From the NCBI GenBank assembly GCA_013407085.1, contig JACCGJ010012940.1:47783-111782 (forward strand): DNA of 64,000 bases, given 5' to 3'. Positions 33,601 to 46,800 of the stretch are shown here, piece after piece. This stretch comes from Atriophallophorus winterbourni. Its lineage: Eukaryota; Platyhelminthes; Trematoda; Plagiorchiida; Microphallidae. Under the pieces are notes generated by a model. The model had not been told where the DNA came from. It did no database searches and saw only the letters and a list, made by a program, of their open reading frames with translations. The position numbers and the translations under genes are program-made. Position 1 is the first letter of the stretch, and each line of letters opens with the position of its first letter.

Positions 33601-34940
33601 AAGAATACACGATCGGTCACAAAAATAGTCCAATCAATATGACAGACTATTATAATCAGAATTGTACCTTGGATAAATAGCATAAATAATACTTAAAATA
33701 TAAATGGTCGGTTAGACTTTTCATGTTTGCCGTTGGCATCTTCGGCAGTGTATCATGGAATCCTAGATGAACAGCGTGTGAAACGGATTAATCATTCAAA
33801 TTTAGTACTCCTTGATTTCAAAATTTCAAGGGTATAATTTATTCTAATCACGGAAAACTGTGATTGTTATCCTGTCCCGGAAAATGAAAACGCTCTGGGT
33901 TTAATGTCTACTATGCTGTAGATTTTGCCGTAGCGAAATTGCCAATGTGAACTAGAAAAATCATACTGCCGGGAAATATTTGGCACAGCCTCGGTAACTG
34001 TCGCGAACTAAAGGTTTGTGGGACAAGGTTTAAGTTAATATGAGAAGGGTCAAATCATTTTCATACATTGTGGAGGAGCGAAGTTCATTATCTATGAGTA
34101 CTAATCATGGGCTTTCGGTTAGTGTGTAGAACACCACCCTTCTTGTTCCTTGTCTGGTGTGTGAAAAGCGCGTTCGGCCAATCTGGATTCTCTTGTGTTG
34201 TGGCCCTGACCTCAGGGACAGAATCGTCAAGTGTCTGCGAATCGCGTGGGACGTGTTTGGATCGATGAGCCGCAATGTTGTGATAATTGGCCAGGTGTTC
34301 GCCAGCTGTCACTCATCAACTGATGACCTGATATGTTTGCAAAATAAACCGGAAGTCACCTGGTAATCCGAATCAGGTGTGAGCATGACTTGGCGTGTGC
34401 AAACGTTTCTTAACAAAATACCCAGTTTGTTTAACGTAATAAACCATCTGTCGAAAACGTATGGACTTCTCCCCGGTTAAAATACTTTGAATCAATCGAT
34501 AGTATTTGGAAAGCTAGCGATCTTGTGATAAATGAAATGAACCAAATGATTCGATCGAGGATGGATTTGTCAAGTGTTATTCGAATGTTGACAGACCCAC
34601 AATGAAACAATGAACAAACTGCTTAGCAATAATTTCAGAATAATATTTACTTTGTTGAAAAGAGGTATGTGTTTAACTCCCGTCCATTGAAAGCTCTCCG
34701 AAAGCAGTTCTGGAACAATACTTTTGTGGAGTCAATAGCAATGTAAAACAAACTTGGCGTGGTGTTAAAGAGTATTGTATGAAGCTTATAAATTAACTGG
34801 ATGAACAATTGTCAAGCTTACCAGAAGACCTAAACAAGTTGAGTAATTTTAACGATGTTTTATGTTTCACCACTTGGTAAGCTTGGGTAGTGAATACGAG
34901 AGTTAAACAATGAGATAGCTTAAAGTGATGGGTTGCTCAC
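33601..34940. other. Spacer, nothing recognised
   Basis: Overlapping open frames at 34088-34366 on both strands have no family signal. No repeat match within the window was seen. Confidence 0.55.
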
Positions 34941-34956
34941 AGCCCCCGAAATTACA

Positions 34957-34998
34957 CTCCACTACCGGTTTCTGGCTGTTTGCCGTCATCAGGTGGAG
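34957..34998 (-). ncRNA. Type I hammerhead ribozyme, best-preserved copy
   Basis: The minus strand reads CTCCAC, CTGATGA, CGGCAAACAGCCA, GAA, ACCGGTA, GTGGAG. Stem I is a perfect 6-bp CTCCAC/GTGGAG. The catalytic core CUGAUGA and GAAA is complete, helix III is the minimal ACC/GGU seen in metazoan type I hammerheads, and the nucleotide at the cleavage position (H17) is A. Stem II pairs GGC with GCC around an AAACA loop, but its first pair is C facing A rather than G-C, which may slow it. The flanks (ctgtct upstream, tgtaa downstream) match the copies at 42.9 and 49.4 kb. Confidence 0.75.
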
Positions 34999-36061
34999 AC
35001 AGCTTGGGATAGCTTGTTTCCATTTGGAATCTAACATGACAACTGTAAGTCAATTGTGTTGCACTGAAAATCATTTTTTCAATGAAACGAGTTTTCAAAA
35101 GTGTACATAATATTACGCCCTAAAAGAAAAAGAAATTTCAAACTGTGTAAATTCTCTTTCATGTTTGCTATGCGTCAGTTTCGTTTCATAAGTTGTTTGC
35201 AGTATGTTTCTTTACATAGTGCGTTGTGTGAATTTAAACGTAGAATGGATGAAACAATCCGTTCTTATCTGAAGTGATGTGAGAAAGTTACACATATACT
35301 AATTTGGATAAAGCGCAGAAGACTTGGCTTCATGATGTAGAACGTAAGAGTATAAACCAGCGTTTCTTTTACGAATCTCTTTTCCAATTACATTCACTGA
35401 TGGTAGTGTCATAAATCCTTTAGTTTGGATAGAAGATCACCTTTAGGACCAAGTAGGACTTAGGACTTAGTCGAAACAGAAAGACTGCAAGCGAAGTACC
35501 AAATGGCTCAGTTTTGGATTCTTTTCTACGTTTTATGCAAGCTATTACATGCAAGGTGATACATTCCGTAAACGAAATCAACATTTGAAACCCATTATAG
35601 ATAATAGTAACTGCAGTCACCGAAAAATAAATCATGATGATTTGCTGTTGGTTCCGCTTAAATGACTACAAGTCTAGAAAGCAGCACATGTTACAAGAAA
35701 ATTCATGAAAGTGCAAGTTAGATGCTGGTAATTCTAAGTTATAACACTTCATTTTCAAACATACATGCTGCATCACCGAGCAAACCAGTGTTGTACTGTG
35801 CTCTGTAACCTGTCGTACTCAACTGAACAGGTTGAATCCTATTGATTTCATTCAGAGGCAGAATATCAGTTCCATGATAACTATAAAGCAAGGATCAAAC
35901 ACAAATACTTTCACTAAAATCAATCGTAACGGAACACACGCTGCAATGTCAGCACACATTTTATAATATACTGTCGCCACCATTTTAATTCCAGGAATGT
36001 TTACTTCCCGCTGAACAGTTTAAAGGAAGTACTTACAGAAGAACAAAACCTGAACTTTTTA

Positions 36062-36178
36062 AAGCGCATGCGGATCCTGATCTTACTGTCCATACCTGCT
36101 GAGTGCAAACAGCACGAAACCGGTCGTGGGGTGTGTTGTGACGGAAAGGCATGCAAATTTATATTTTGTTTAAATTCG
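36062..36178 (+). ncRNA. Hammerhead-like repeat (core A6 changed)
   Basis: Plus strand: gcatgcggatcctgatctta, then CTGCTGA, stem II GTGC-AAACA-GCAC (perfect), GAAAC, CGGTC, GTGGGGTGTG. The sixth base of the core (A6) is C, so it is probably inactive, but this copy gives the clearest consensus stem II. Followed by gcatgcaaat and an AT-rich tail. Confidence 0.65.
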
Positions 36179-36179
36179 G

Positions 36180-37360
36180 GTTCGTTCTATAAACCATTTT
36201 ATTACTGACCCTTAGGATAATTACTAACTTGGATAGAGAATCACTAGGGTATACTGCATAACTATGGTAACATGTAAAAAGATTAGCCTTTTATAAACCA
36301 TAAAATGCATAAATCTCCAGTCTGAACAATCATCTCCTTTTGGTCTGCACGTAATGCCTGAACTTCAAGACTGTAACAGCTGTGTTTTAGCGCACCTAAA
36401 ACCTATTGACCTTGAAATTTCTTCCGTGACTGCTCTTCTATACCATTGTACGCGTTTGGCTACCGCGAAACAATGTTCATTGTCCTGTGCGTTTTCTCCT
36501 AACTTCGCGGGACGTTATTGTAGTAGTCAGTCTACTACAGGACCAGGACTGAGACTGGCTTGATAATCGTTCACTACCAACATTCGAAGCAAACCAGAGC
36601 TAAGGATTAAATTAATTGATGTTGTTTAGTTTAGTTTCGATATCCTCAGCTATGTTCATGCCTACGATGAACATGATACTTCTTGATAATCAGTTTTCAA
36701 CTGTAAACCGTGCTAAAAGTGTATATATACGTTCAAAATTTTGAACGATTATAAGTTAGAAACTTTAAAGAAACCATGATGCGTAAAACGAAACCAGAGC
36801 GATGAGAAAATGCACACCGTGCTTCTGTACGTTTACATGTCCTCCTCGAACGAGTACAGTCAAGCGATTATTGACTCAAGTACGTTTTCATAAATTGACC
36901 ATACATTTAAAATGGTAATTATTACATAGAATTGCAAATACACCGAGAACGAGATCGCAATTTGCTATTTTGATCATTAACTTATTTTGTGACAAAAACG
37001 TCGTTTCTTTCCCCATTTGCATGACTGAAACATTCCATTTTATTCTAAAAACAAATTAAACATTCGCTGATTCTGGGGCTATAATTAACCTAGGAAAATA
37101 ATTTGTCTGAAGCATTATCTTCAATCACCCTTAAAAGCACTACCATTCTAAGGCCCGTCATACAACACAAGAATGCTTGGCGTCAATCAATGTTATCGAT
37201 TTTTATAATTAGGTCCCATTGATTTAATATACTACAAGGACAACAGCAGCATAGCAATTGCTCTGATATGGCACTCCAATTGAATGCAAGCTGTTATTGA
37301 TTGAGCATTGAATAGTTAATCGATCGCTATTGAACACCGAACGATCAATCGCCGTCAAAA
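36180..37360. other. Spacer 3' of the TSGA10-like gene
   Basis: No gene recognised. On the minus strand an ATTAAA poly(A) signal candidate lies at 37223-37228, about 135 nt after the stop at 37361. The 69-codon plus-strand frame at 36354-36563 has no family signal. Confidence 0.5.
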
Positions 37361-37859
37361 TCACTCCAGGTCATCAAAATACGATGAGCTTGAGACAGCT
37401 GTTTGCTCCTCGGTCGATTGGTATATGTGCGAAGTTGCATAGCACGAGGATGCGCAGCAGCATGTAGCACTGCTCTCATTTGTGGTTTCTGTCAACGTGA
37501 TATGTGCACTCGGAGCGAAGTGTTCGCAATCAGATGTGGCGCTACAGCATTCGCTTGAGTTATTAGCCAGAGTATGGTGTGTAATTGATTCTGATTGATC
37601 CACACCTGACACTTTGTATCCACACTGCTCCGAGTGGATGCACGCATGCTGACAGCGATGTGAAATTGACGATTCGCGCATCATCGGATCACGCGATGCC
37701 AGTGGAATTTCCAGTTGACACTTGAAGGAATGTAAACAGCCATGCAAGCAGCGGAACATTTGTGGGCAAGACTCTGTTTCATTGATTGGTGAGCTCATTC
37801 CATGCATAAGTTGCCGAGTATTGTAGTCAGATGCGGGTGAGTCGTCGCCGACTGTCATT
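37361..37859 (-). CDS. TSGA10-like last exon (Cys/Ser-rich tail)
   Basis: Acceptor aaccctttag enters in phase 2 so that the first full codon is the ATG of MTVGDDSPASDYNTRQLM; 165 codons to the stop. It carries many Cys and His residues (CPQMFRCLHGCLHSFKCQ, then HRCQHACIHSEQCG and ATCCCASSCYATSH) and ends SSSYFDDLE. The repeated C-x3-C and H-x3-C spacing suggests metal binding or disulfides, but no known finger fits. Alternatively the exon trio 39243-37361 is its own gene. Confidence 0.65.
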
Positions 37860-40800
37860 CTAAAGGGTTGGGAAATTTAGGTTCCATAAATGCAGAATAT
37901 CAGACAAGAAAGACAAGTTGAAAAATAATAAAAGTCTTATGAATATAATGAACAACTATACATACCTGTCGATATAGGTGTTCAATCGAATAACAAATTG
38001 GTACAACAACAATTTGCTGACAAAATGTTTTGAATAAAATATAATTATGAGATATTTATACTTCAAACGTACCTATGGGAAACCTCTGAATGAGTACCAG
38101 AATAGCCACTTTTGTTGTACTGTGCCGTTGTTGTTGTTGACTTTGGACACGAAATCGTATCAAAATCGACAGCATCTAATCCTGAGGAACAGCTCAATTG
38201 GGCTCTTTCTTGGTGATTCAATTGGTTGCGACTGCCGCGAGAGCAAGTCTTCGGAATAGTGCTGACCAAATCGACAAGAATTGACACATTAGGGACCTCT
38301 GTTTTATCTTCTCGATGGTTGCTGGAACTATAATCCGGCTCAATGTCCCCTTGACCATACGGAACGTTAGTAATCGGAAGCTGGTAAAGCAATATTTGGA
38401 ACCCATAATAATAATGCGCAGGAAATCAATATGGTATGGCTTGATTTTTGCATCATTATATCGATTTTTTGATTTAATACCACGAATAGTCAATGATAGC
38501 ATGTGAAAATATAATATGATTTGTAAAGTATTAAACATTGAACAGAAAGCGGAATACGAAAGAATAATAACATCAGTTAGTTCTTCGTAGACGGCCAAAA
38601 GTAGAAATCACAAAGTTATCGATCAGTTAGAGCAGATCTTCGGTTCAGACAACAAACAATAGTTCTTCGAGGGCAAAACATAGACGTGAATAAGAATTTT
38701 TTGAAATTTGAAGTTAAACAAACAACGACAAACAACAAACCTCCGATGCTTTGTGTATTACGAGCCGCAAACCGGCACAAAACGTGCATCATTCAGTAAC
38801 ATATTATGAGTTCAGCTAATCAATGAAGAATGATGATGACCAGATAAAACTCGAAAGACCCCATTAGAAAGGCAATGCACCTAATATCTCATTTAACCTG
38901 ATAGCAAAATGTGCAAATAGAAGTATGAAACACCATTTGAGAGATAGGTAACTTAGGGTTAACAAACTAAAGAAAAGCTGCTCCAGACCACAGCTGGTCA
39001 CTATAATTAATGGATAAATTACGAAAATCAAAACATATATTTTTTGTTGATAAATACCCTTTTAGGTGAATCCCAACAATCTCGATCGGTTTCTTGTTCA
39101 CAAGGCTTTGTGAGCTGTTTCACAGAGCTTCCCATAGGAACAATTGGCCCATTTCGATCCAGCGATTCTGCATCCTGATGATAAGAGTTCCCGAAATAAT
39201 CAGAGGCTTCTTTTACACGTTTTTCTTTTGTTAGCGATTCTGTCTGCTAAAGAAATATGCTTCTTTTAAAAATTTGTTTTTTTCACAAAATAAAGCCGAT
39301 ATTATTCATTGGCAACGTGAAAATAGGTCACACAACGTACCATAAGACCACAAAACAAGTGAAGAACAAAGCAATATTGAATTGTGGAATGCGGTCAAGT
39401 ACAATAGAGCTGCACGTATTTTGTTGTTCTGAGGAAGTAGATATTGGAATTTCGTGCTGTAGAATACGGTATTGATTATTGCAGTTGCTGATTTGCACTC
39501 TGTGGTGCCATGCGCGTGTTATATGCTAATCGCTTGTTGCAGATTTGTCTAGCTAATAATTTTATTTTCCGTATAATTCATAGAATTTTAATGCATTCGA
39601 GCGCGAATTCTAATTGTCAAAAATCCAATGAGCACAAAATCCTAAAATAGGGCTTACATACGAAGCTGCCCAATGATGCTTCATCAGAGATTATTCATTA
39701 TCTTTATAGTACGGGGATAACAAAGAGAATGTATCCACCTAATTTCCATTTATATCGCAGCTTCCTTTATTTGTTTATAGTTCATTTTATTAATAGTTAT
39801 TATTATTAATTTTATTTTTAATATTTTGTTCAAAAACCTTTGCATTTGAAGTCACTAAAACTAAGCTCACTGTCTCTACTAGTCGAGGGCAACTAGTCTC
39901 GTATTTGATGTGTAATTTAGAATAGTTAAGCAGTTTCACGGAAAACATTTTTCACGGTAGTTTAAATTGTAACCCGGGTTTTCCACCTTACGGATCCACA
40001 CTCTTCGGTCACGCTTCATATTTACCATGAGTTACCACACGTTCACGCATGATACTTTGAAAACCTTATACGGTTTACGACCGATAATCTTGAAATCGTT
40101 CGATGTCATTCTGGGCTAATGTAAATTCACAGTTAGTCATCCGATTTATGGTTTCCATATTTAATTCATGTAAACAGTGATGGAATTTTTGTGTCCTTTC
40201 TCATATTCACCCATTTCCATTCAAATTATTAAAGGATCTGTCTAATGCCGAATAATATATTATCTCATTATAGATTTATCGATAAAGCTGGTCGAAATCG
40301 AGGTGTATACATACTTTCTGCACGCTTTATTCTCTATTCCTCATATCTGTCTAGGCCTGGGCAACCTGGCAGTAATATCGCCGACGTGCAGTCTCTGACT
40401 GTGCGGCACGTTGCCTGCATCAGGCTTGTGCTTTCATACATACATACATACATTCTGCACGCTCCAATACTCGCTCTTACACATCAACTTTAACTTCTCG
40501 TCTTAAAAAACGCCAAGAGCATCCTTTGGGTTTGTGCCTTATCCGAAGACGGCTCATCTAATCTGATTTTAGCTGACTTCGATGAAACTGATATTTGATC
40601 CTAAGAAAGACGCCTGTCATTGAATCGACAAAAAAGCTTGGAACTAGTTTTCACCAAACTGCGTTATCACAGACATGACGCTTGTTACATTAATCTTATA
40701 CGATCTAGGAATAATTGTACTTGAAATTATCATAATACTGCTCTACTTATCAACCTGTGAAAGCATTTATTCTACGCATCTTGGCTGAAAATCTTCCGGC

Positions 40801-43800
40801 TTCAAGTCTAAATAATTTTCCATTTACAATCTCATGTTGGTTTCCTCGTCGTTCCTAAAGTTCACCTGTTATTTTTACAGCAATTCTTTTAATACCTTTT
40901 TTGTTTATCAAACGTTCTATGAGAATCATTGTACGCGCAAGTTTAATTTCCTAAAAATATTATAGAAACTGTCCTGAGACATGGCTATTCCTCATCAATA
41001 TTATTCTCACGGATAATTCTCAACCGCTGCACTAAGATCTGTTCAAATGTTCATCATCATTGAGAATTTGATTTAAACAACACGTTGTCTTCCGGAAAGT
41101 CTGTATATCAAAGTTATTTTTATTCATGTAAAAAGAAAGTTTGTGATGAATCTGTAAAAGCAGTTTATTGGTAACGTTTCGCATCTGATTCAGAAGCACT
41201 TATTTCAGACACATCATTGACAGATCGTACAAACTTAAGTGTACAGCAAATCGTCAACGGTATAACGATTTTTCTAACTACGAACCACTTCTTATTTAAT
41301 GGACAGTTATACATACAGAAGGAAGTTTAAGCGATGGGTTCATCTATTTCCCCAGAGTTAGCGAATATGTACATGGAGCATTTTGAAGAGTTAGCTCTAA
41401 AAAATGAAGCTTATCAGCCAAAAATGTGGTGGCGTTATGTCGATGATACATTCGTCATCATTAACCGCAGCAGATTGTAAGCATTACATAGCTGCCTTAA
41501 CAACTTGGATTCCAAAATACATGTTAAAAAGGAGTTTGAGTTCACAGAAAGGACACTTTCATTCTTGGACTCTCTCGCGCGAAAGCAGAATGGTAAAATA
41601 AGCACTACAGTCTATCGTAAGCCAATCGAAACAGATGCGGTCTTGCGGTACTCATCAGCACCCCCCCAAAAAGTATTTAATTCAGTTGAGAAATCGCTGT
41701 TCTACAAAGTTGCAGCGATGCCACCGATAAAAAGCGAGCCCATCAATAAGTTAGTCATCGGCTTGCTGATGATGGTTACCCTAAAAGCCTAATTAAACGC
41801 CAACTAAAACGGATTAAATACCCAGCACCCAAAACGGAAAAAGTTTGGTGTGAAACAGTTTCTATACCTTGCGTTGAGGAAGCGTCATAGGGGATCAGTC
41901 GAGTCTTGAATAACGCAGGTATACGGTCATTATTAACGCATCTCAAGGATAATATACCTTCAGGCTGTGCGACGAATTGCGTATACAAAATCAACTACAA
42001 GGGTTGCTCGGGAGTATATATCGGGCAAACATCCAGATAACTCAGTGCTAGGATAAGTGAACACAAAAATTGAATCGGTTTGCAGCCACGCAATTCCACT
42101 GAATATCAATCACTGATAAGAAATAAGAGATTTAGCACTAGCTGAACACGTGCTGGACACAGGTCACGGCGTTGATCTTGATAACGTAGAAGTGATAAGG
42201 CGGGTGTGAAGCCTTACAGTGAAGGACTTCACGCTGAGGCGGTTGAGATAACAATGACTGGTAAGAATACGGTCAGTAAGGTGGATGGGGCTGATTTCTC
42301 CACAATCTGACGTCCGGTTCTGCAGCGAATAAACATTAATGTGCGTAACCCCTAGTGTGCGCATCGATTAAGCAATCGAGCTAATCTGTCAGCAGGTCAT
42401 TCACACCTGCTAAGACCAAAACAATTGAGGGATTATACGGCGTCAGTTGATATTAATCGCGCCTGTCTATTTTAACGAGCGCATCACCAACATGTTCTTT
42501 GTCAGCTTAGAATTGTTCAGGTGAATGAAATTTAAGTTTGATCTCGGTTCGTACTGACACCGTTGGTCTGACGAAGCTTCGGAGTCACAAGCGAAACATC
42601 ACCAATAAACTACTTTCACCGATTCATTACAAACTTTTATTTTTTCATGTTTTTGATTCCCCGATCGGTCACCAACATTTTCCATTAAATTGCTGGATTT
42701 TTCCGGAAAACAGCCGGAAACCGGTTGTGGTGTATAAGTGAATGGCATGTGAGCACAATAATATATTAGTCTTTTATAAGCGCTTAAAGCGTTTGGCCAG
42801 GAATTACTATGTGATCATGTATTTGAAGAGCGTGGTTTTTTGTAAGAACCTTATTTAAGAGTGACATACAAGGAAACCTATGTTAACCGCTTTACCAATG
42901 TTTCAAGGCTCACTGAACCTAATCTTACTGTCTCTACTGGATGACGACAAACAACCAGAAAGCAGTTGTGGTGTGTAAGTGAAGGGGTATGTGAGCACCA
43001 CAATATAATGTACGTATGATTGTTTATTTTAAATTTGCCATCAGCTAGTATTTTGAACGCTTCCAATCAAAGCCTTTTCGTTACTTTCCCCATTCATCTG
43101 AAAAACGAAACTTACATCTGACATTAATTTCTCGATTGTCTTTGCATACTCACTCAGTCGGCTCTCAAGCACCATGTTTCGCTCGTGTTTCAGCTTAATT
43201 TGTTCATTCTTTTTTGTCATGTGAGCAGTAAACCGATCAAAGCGAAGTTGAAGGTCATTGTATTGGTTTTGCGTATCCCTTAACTGCGAGTTCAACGTGC
43301 TTGAATAAATAGAGCGCAAATGATTTTCATTATTTTCAATGCAAAACAAATTGCTATTCGAAAAGATATAGCAATACAGAGCATTGTCCGAACAACACTA
43401 GGGCTAAATTTATTCGTTAGAGATCCCTGTTTTGGCAACGGCATTCCAACAACTTGGAAGGCTATATTTGAGAAGTTTGGAAATCGCATGCGTGAAATAG
43501 ATAGCAACAATTAAGTACCTATTCGAGTTAACATTTGATGGGTGTTAGAAGAAAAATTATCGCAGAATAATAAGCGATGACACAGAACTCAGAACTCAGA
43601 AAGTTTTATAGAAGAAAAAGCAGTAAGCATAACAATAACCATACGATGGCAAGGTGTATGGAGTAAAAATATAAAATCTCTCAAAAATAAATAGGGACAG
43701 TGACATACCGCATGGTTCGACATATACTAATCGAAACGAAAACAGCAGTAGTTATTTCTTGAGACAAAATGTTCCAAGTGGAAAAATTATTACCGAGAGA

Positions 43801-46800
43801 AAAAAAATCGACCAATATCAAATCGAGAATGTGGAATGCTTAAAGCCTTCGTATGTTTTCGTGTTTGAGTAAGACCATTGGGCTTTAGTAAGTGTCTAAG
43901 GGGATGGTATTGAGTATGCAAGATTATGAATGCCCACAAGTGGTCACTACGTATCGGTCATTAGGTAAAATCGTGTATATTTGGTTTTAACATTCTCTCT
44001 TTGAAAGGCAATTTTTTGTGACGGGAGACCAACTTTGTGTTACGATGATAAATCCTTCCTCAGCCATGGTGCCCAGACTTGGATGGAATATTCCATAACG
44101 GGACGTACATACGTATTAATTAACCGAGGTAAGGTTTTGGGCGAGAAAATCCTGAATATCTTTTTTTAAAAGACTCAAGATACGACAGGCCTTATTGTAC
44201 ACCGTCCAGCTTGATTGTCTAGGCTTAAGTTTAAAACGACAACCCAAATATCGAGATCTTTTTTTTTCTGAGGTGGTCCAGACGAGATCTTACGTGCCAA
44301 GCTGATACGTGTGGTGCAGAGATTTTCCAAGATGAATCATTCTACATTTTACAGGATTTAATGGTAACTCATTTGTTTGGGACCAACGAAATAAGGTTCA
44401 CAGATCCCGGTGTAATGCCAAACAGTCATTAACAGATCTGATACGTATCCATATTTAAATATCATCGGTAAACAGTATCATGTGACATCCACTATATCTA
44501 ATACATCGTTCATATGCACCAAGAATAGAAAAGGTCCAGGCACGGAGACCTGTGGAAATCTAGTTGTGACGTCTCTTCTTCTAGAAAAGGTGCTTCCAAC
44601 GCGATACGTCGAAATTCGAATGTTGGCTTCCCCAAAATTCGAGAATGTATTAAAATCTCTTTTATTAAAAATAAGACGCAGTTGCAGAGATTTAATAAGA
44701 CAGGATGTTTGGTGGTTATTACCGTTCTTTATTTCCTGACAGATCGAAATCAAGAAAACGAAGTGGGGGTGGATGAGCTACACGCACTGAAGTGAAAACA
44801 AAAGGGTGAAAGAAAACTAGGAATTCCTGAACACCTATGGCAAAGATCCGTTCAGAATGATGTGAATCCGATTAAGAAAACATTAACTGGCATGGTATTG
44901 ATGCTGCCTTATTTCAAGCAAAGGTAGACAGAATTAGGTCTAATAAGACGAGCAATTTTGGTACAATCAGGTACGTTATCATTGCATAATCCCACAATAA
45001 TTTATTTAATCATTACTTATTCGAAAGTATTGAACGAAGTCTGTTGATTGAGTGATAATTTCATAAATATCTGGCCTCAGAGAGTTTGACTGACCGACAG
45101 AACGGCCGAGATATATGCAGGTTGATATAGCAATCTGCCAAATACTATCTACCATCTTAAAAATATTATGTCTCTGAATCTAATGAAATTTTTTTAATTA
45201 ATCACTAATTCACCAATGGTAGCCAAAATAACTAAATGAAATTGTGGCACATACTTGTTTTGTTCAACCAGCTTACGATTTATCAGTTTTGAATTTCTAT
45301 ATTCAGATTGTAAATGCTTGGACTTCAAGTAGGTTTTCTTCGTTGCATCTGTCAGTATGTCTAACTTCCGTATTGCCTTATCATGTTCCATTTGTAAGCA
45401 TTCAAACTTTTCGGTTTTATTTTGTAAATTTTCCTGTAGGAAACGAAAACAATATTTTGCAATTCCAAATAGGTGACAGTAACGAAGCTTTTTGCAGTAT
45501 GTTGCATAGAATTTTCAATTTATAGTTTTCATTGTATTTCATTCTTTTTATTACCATTTAATCATCGTAAAATTGGAACAAAATCTTTTATACTTTAAAC
45601 AAAAATGCTTATTCAAATGAATTTTCATTACACAACCCCAAAGACCGATTTCGTTGTGTTTGCACTCACCAGCTAGGAACAGGACGATTAAGATTCGCAT
45701 GTGCTTTTTTACTCCAATCTTCATGAAATGATCAAAATGCAAGTGACCATCATGTATACCGAAGCCAAGTCATCGCTATGGTGATTACCAACTGCAATAT
45801 AATGTGTGGTCTACACCAATATAGAAGCAAAATGCCTAAGGTTTATACAACAAGTTTCAATGAGACAAATAAAAAAGCGCATTTGTAACTAAAACGACAC
45901 GTATATAGTCTCTGGTTGATGATTCCACGCATCTTAAGTGATGAGGATGGTGAGAACATTCAATTCGATTAAACTTGATGATAAATTAATTAAAAGCTTG
46001 GGCTTCAGATTTGGTTATATGGTGTAATTACTGGCAGTTTCATTGTTTCCAGAGAACTGAAAGCTCATCTTTTACTACTTAAAAAAACCTTAAAAATTTC
46101 ACTTTCGGGGTTTAGTGCAAATTCTCATATTGAATCTCTTTTCATTTACATACAATACCCCGAAACGTTCCGTGTTGTTCTCTCAGTATCCAATGTAAGT
46201 AATATCAGTATCCATATAGCTGGATAAAGAAATCAAAATATTAATTTCAGTTTGAACCGCGTAGTTAACTTGGGAACCGACATGTGTATGCAGTTAAATT
46301 TACAAGTTGTTAGTCAATATTGTTACATCTGAACCATGTTTCCGATGTTGCATATGAGTTTTTGAGTTGCTGCCTTCGTGATTAAAGTTACACGATCAGA
46401 CGAAATACATGCCTATGGAATTACTTAGTAACGAATATTATACTACTATTAAGCTAATAGTAATCAGAATAAATGCAGAAAAAATAATGAACCCTTCATT
46501 GGACACCACAATTGGATTTGGCTAGCGCTCATAGTAGATTTTAAAAAATTATAGAACACAGTGTTCATTTAAGGTATCTCAGAAGCTCACTCTAAATTTA
46601 CCGTTACAGTGTGAAGCGATCAGAGACCGTGGTCGCAAGTGGGGTGAGTATAGAAAAATGATTGTTTATGCAATAAACGAATTTTCAGCTCGCTGAAGTT
46701 TTGATCAATTTTTAATGTGACAGTATACAACTTGGACCTTTTATATTATTGCCGCTAAATAGTACGAGATTATAGTCACTGACTCATTTGATTTTTTCCG

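Noticed and set aside
39655..39700. CTGATGA-like string on the minus strand
   Set aside because: No GAAA box or stem II at the right distance; chance match to part of a hammerhead core.
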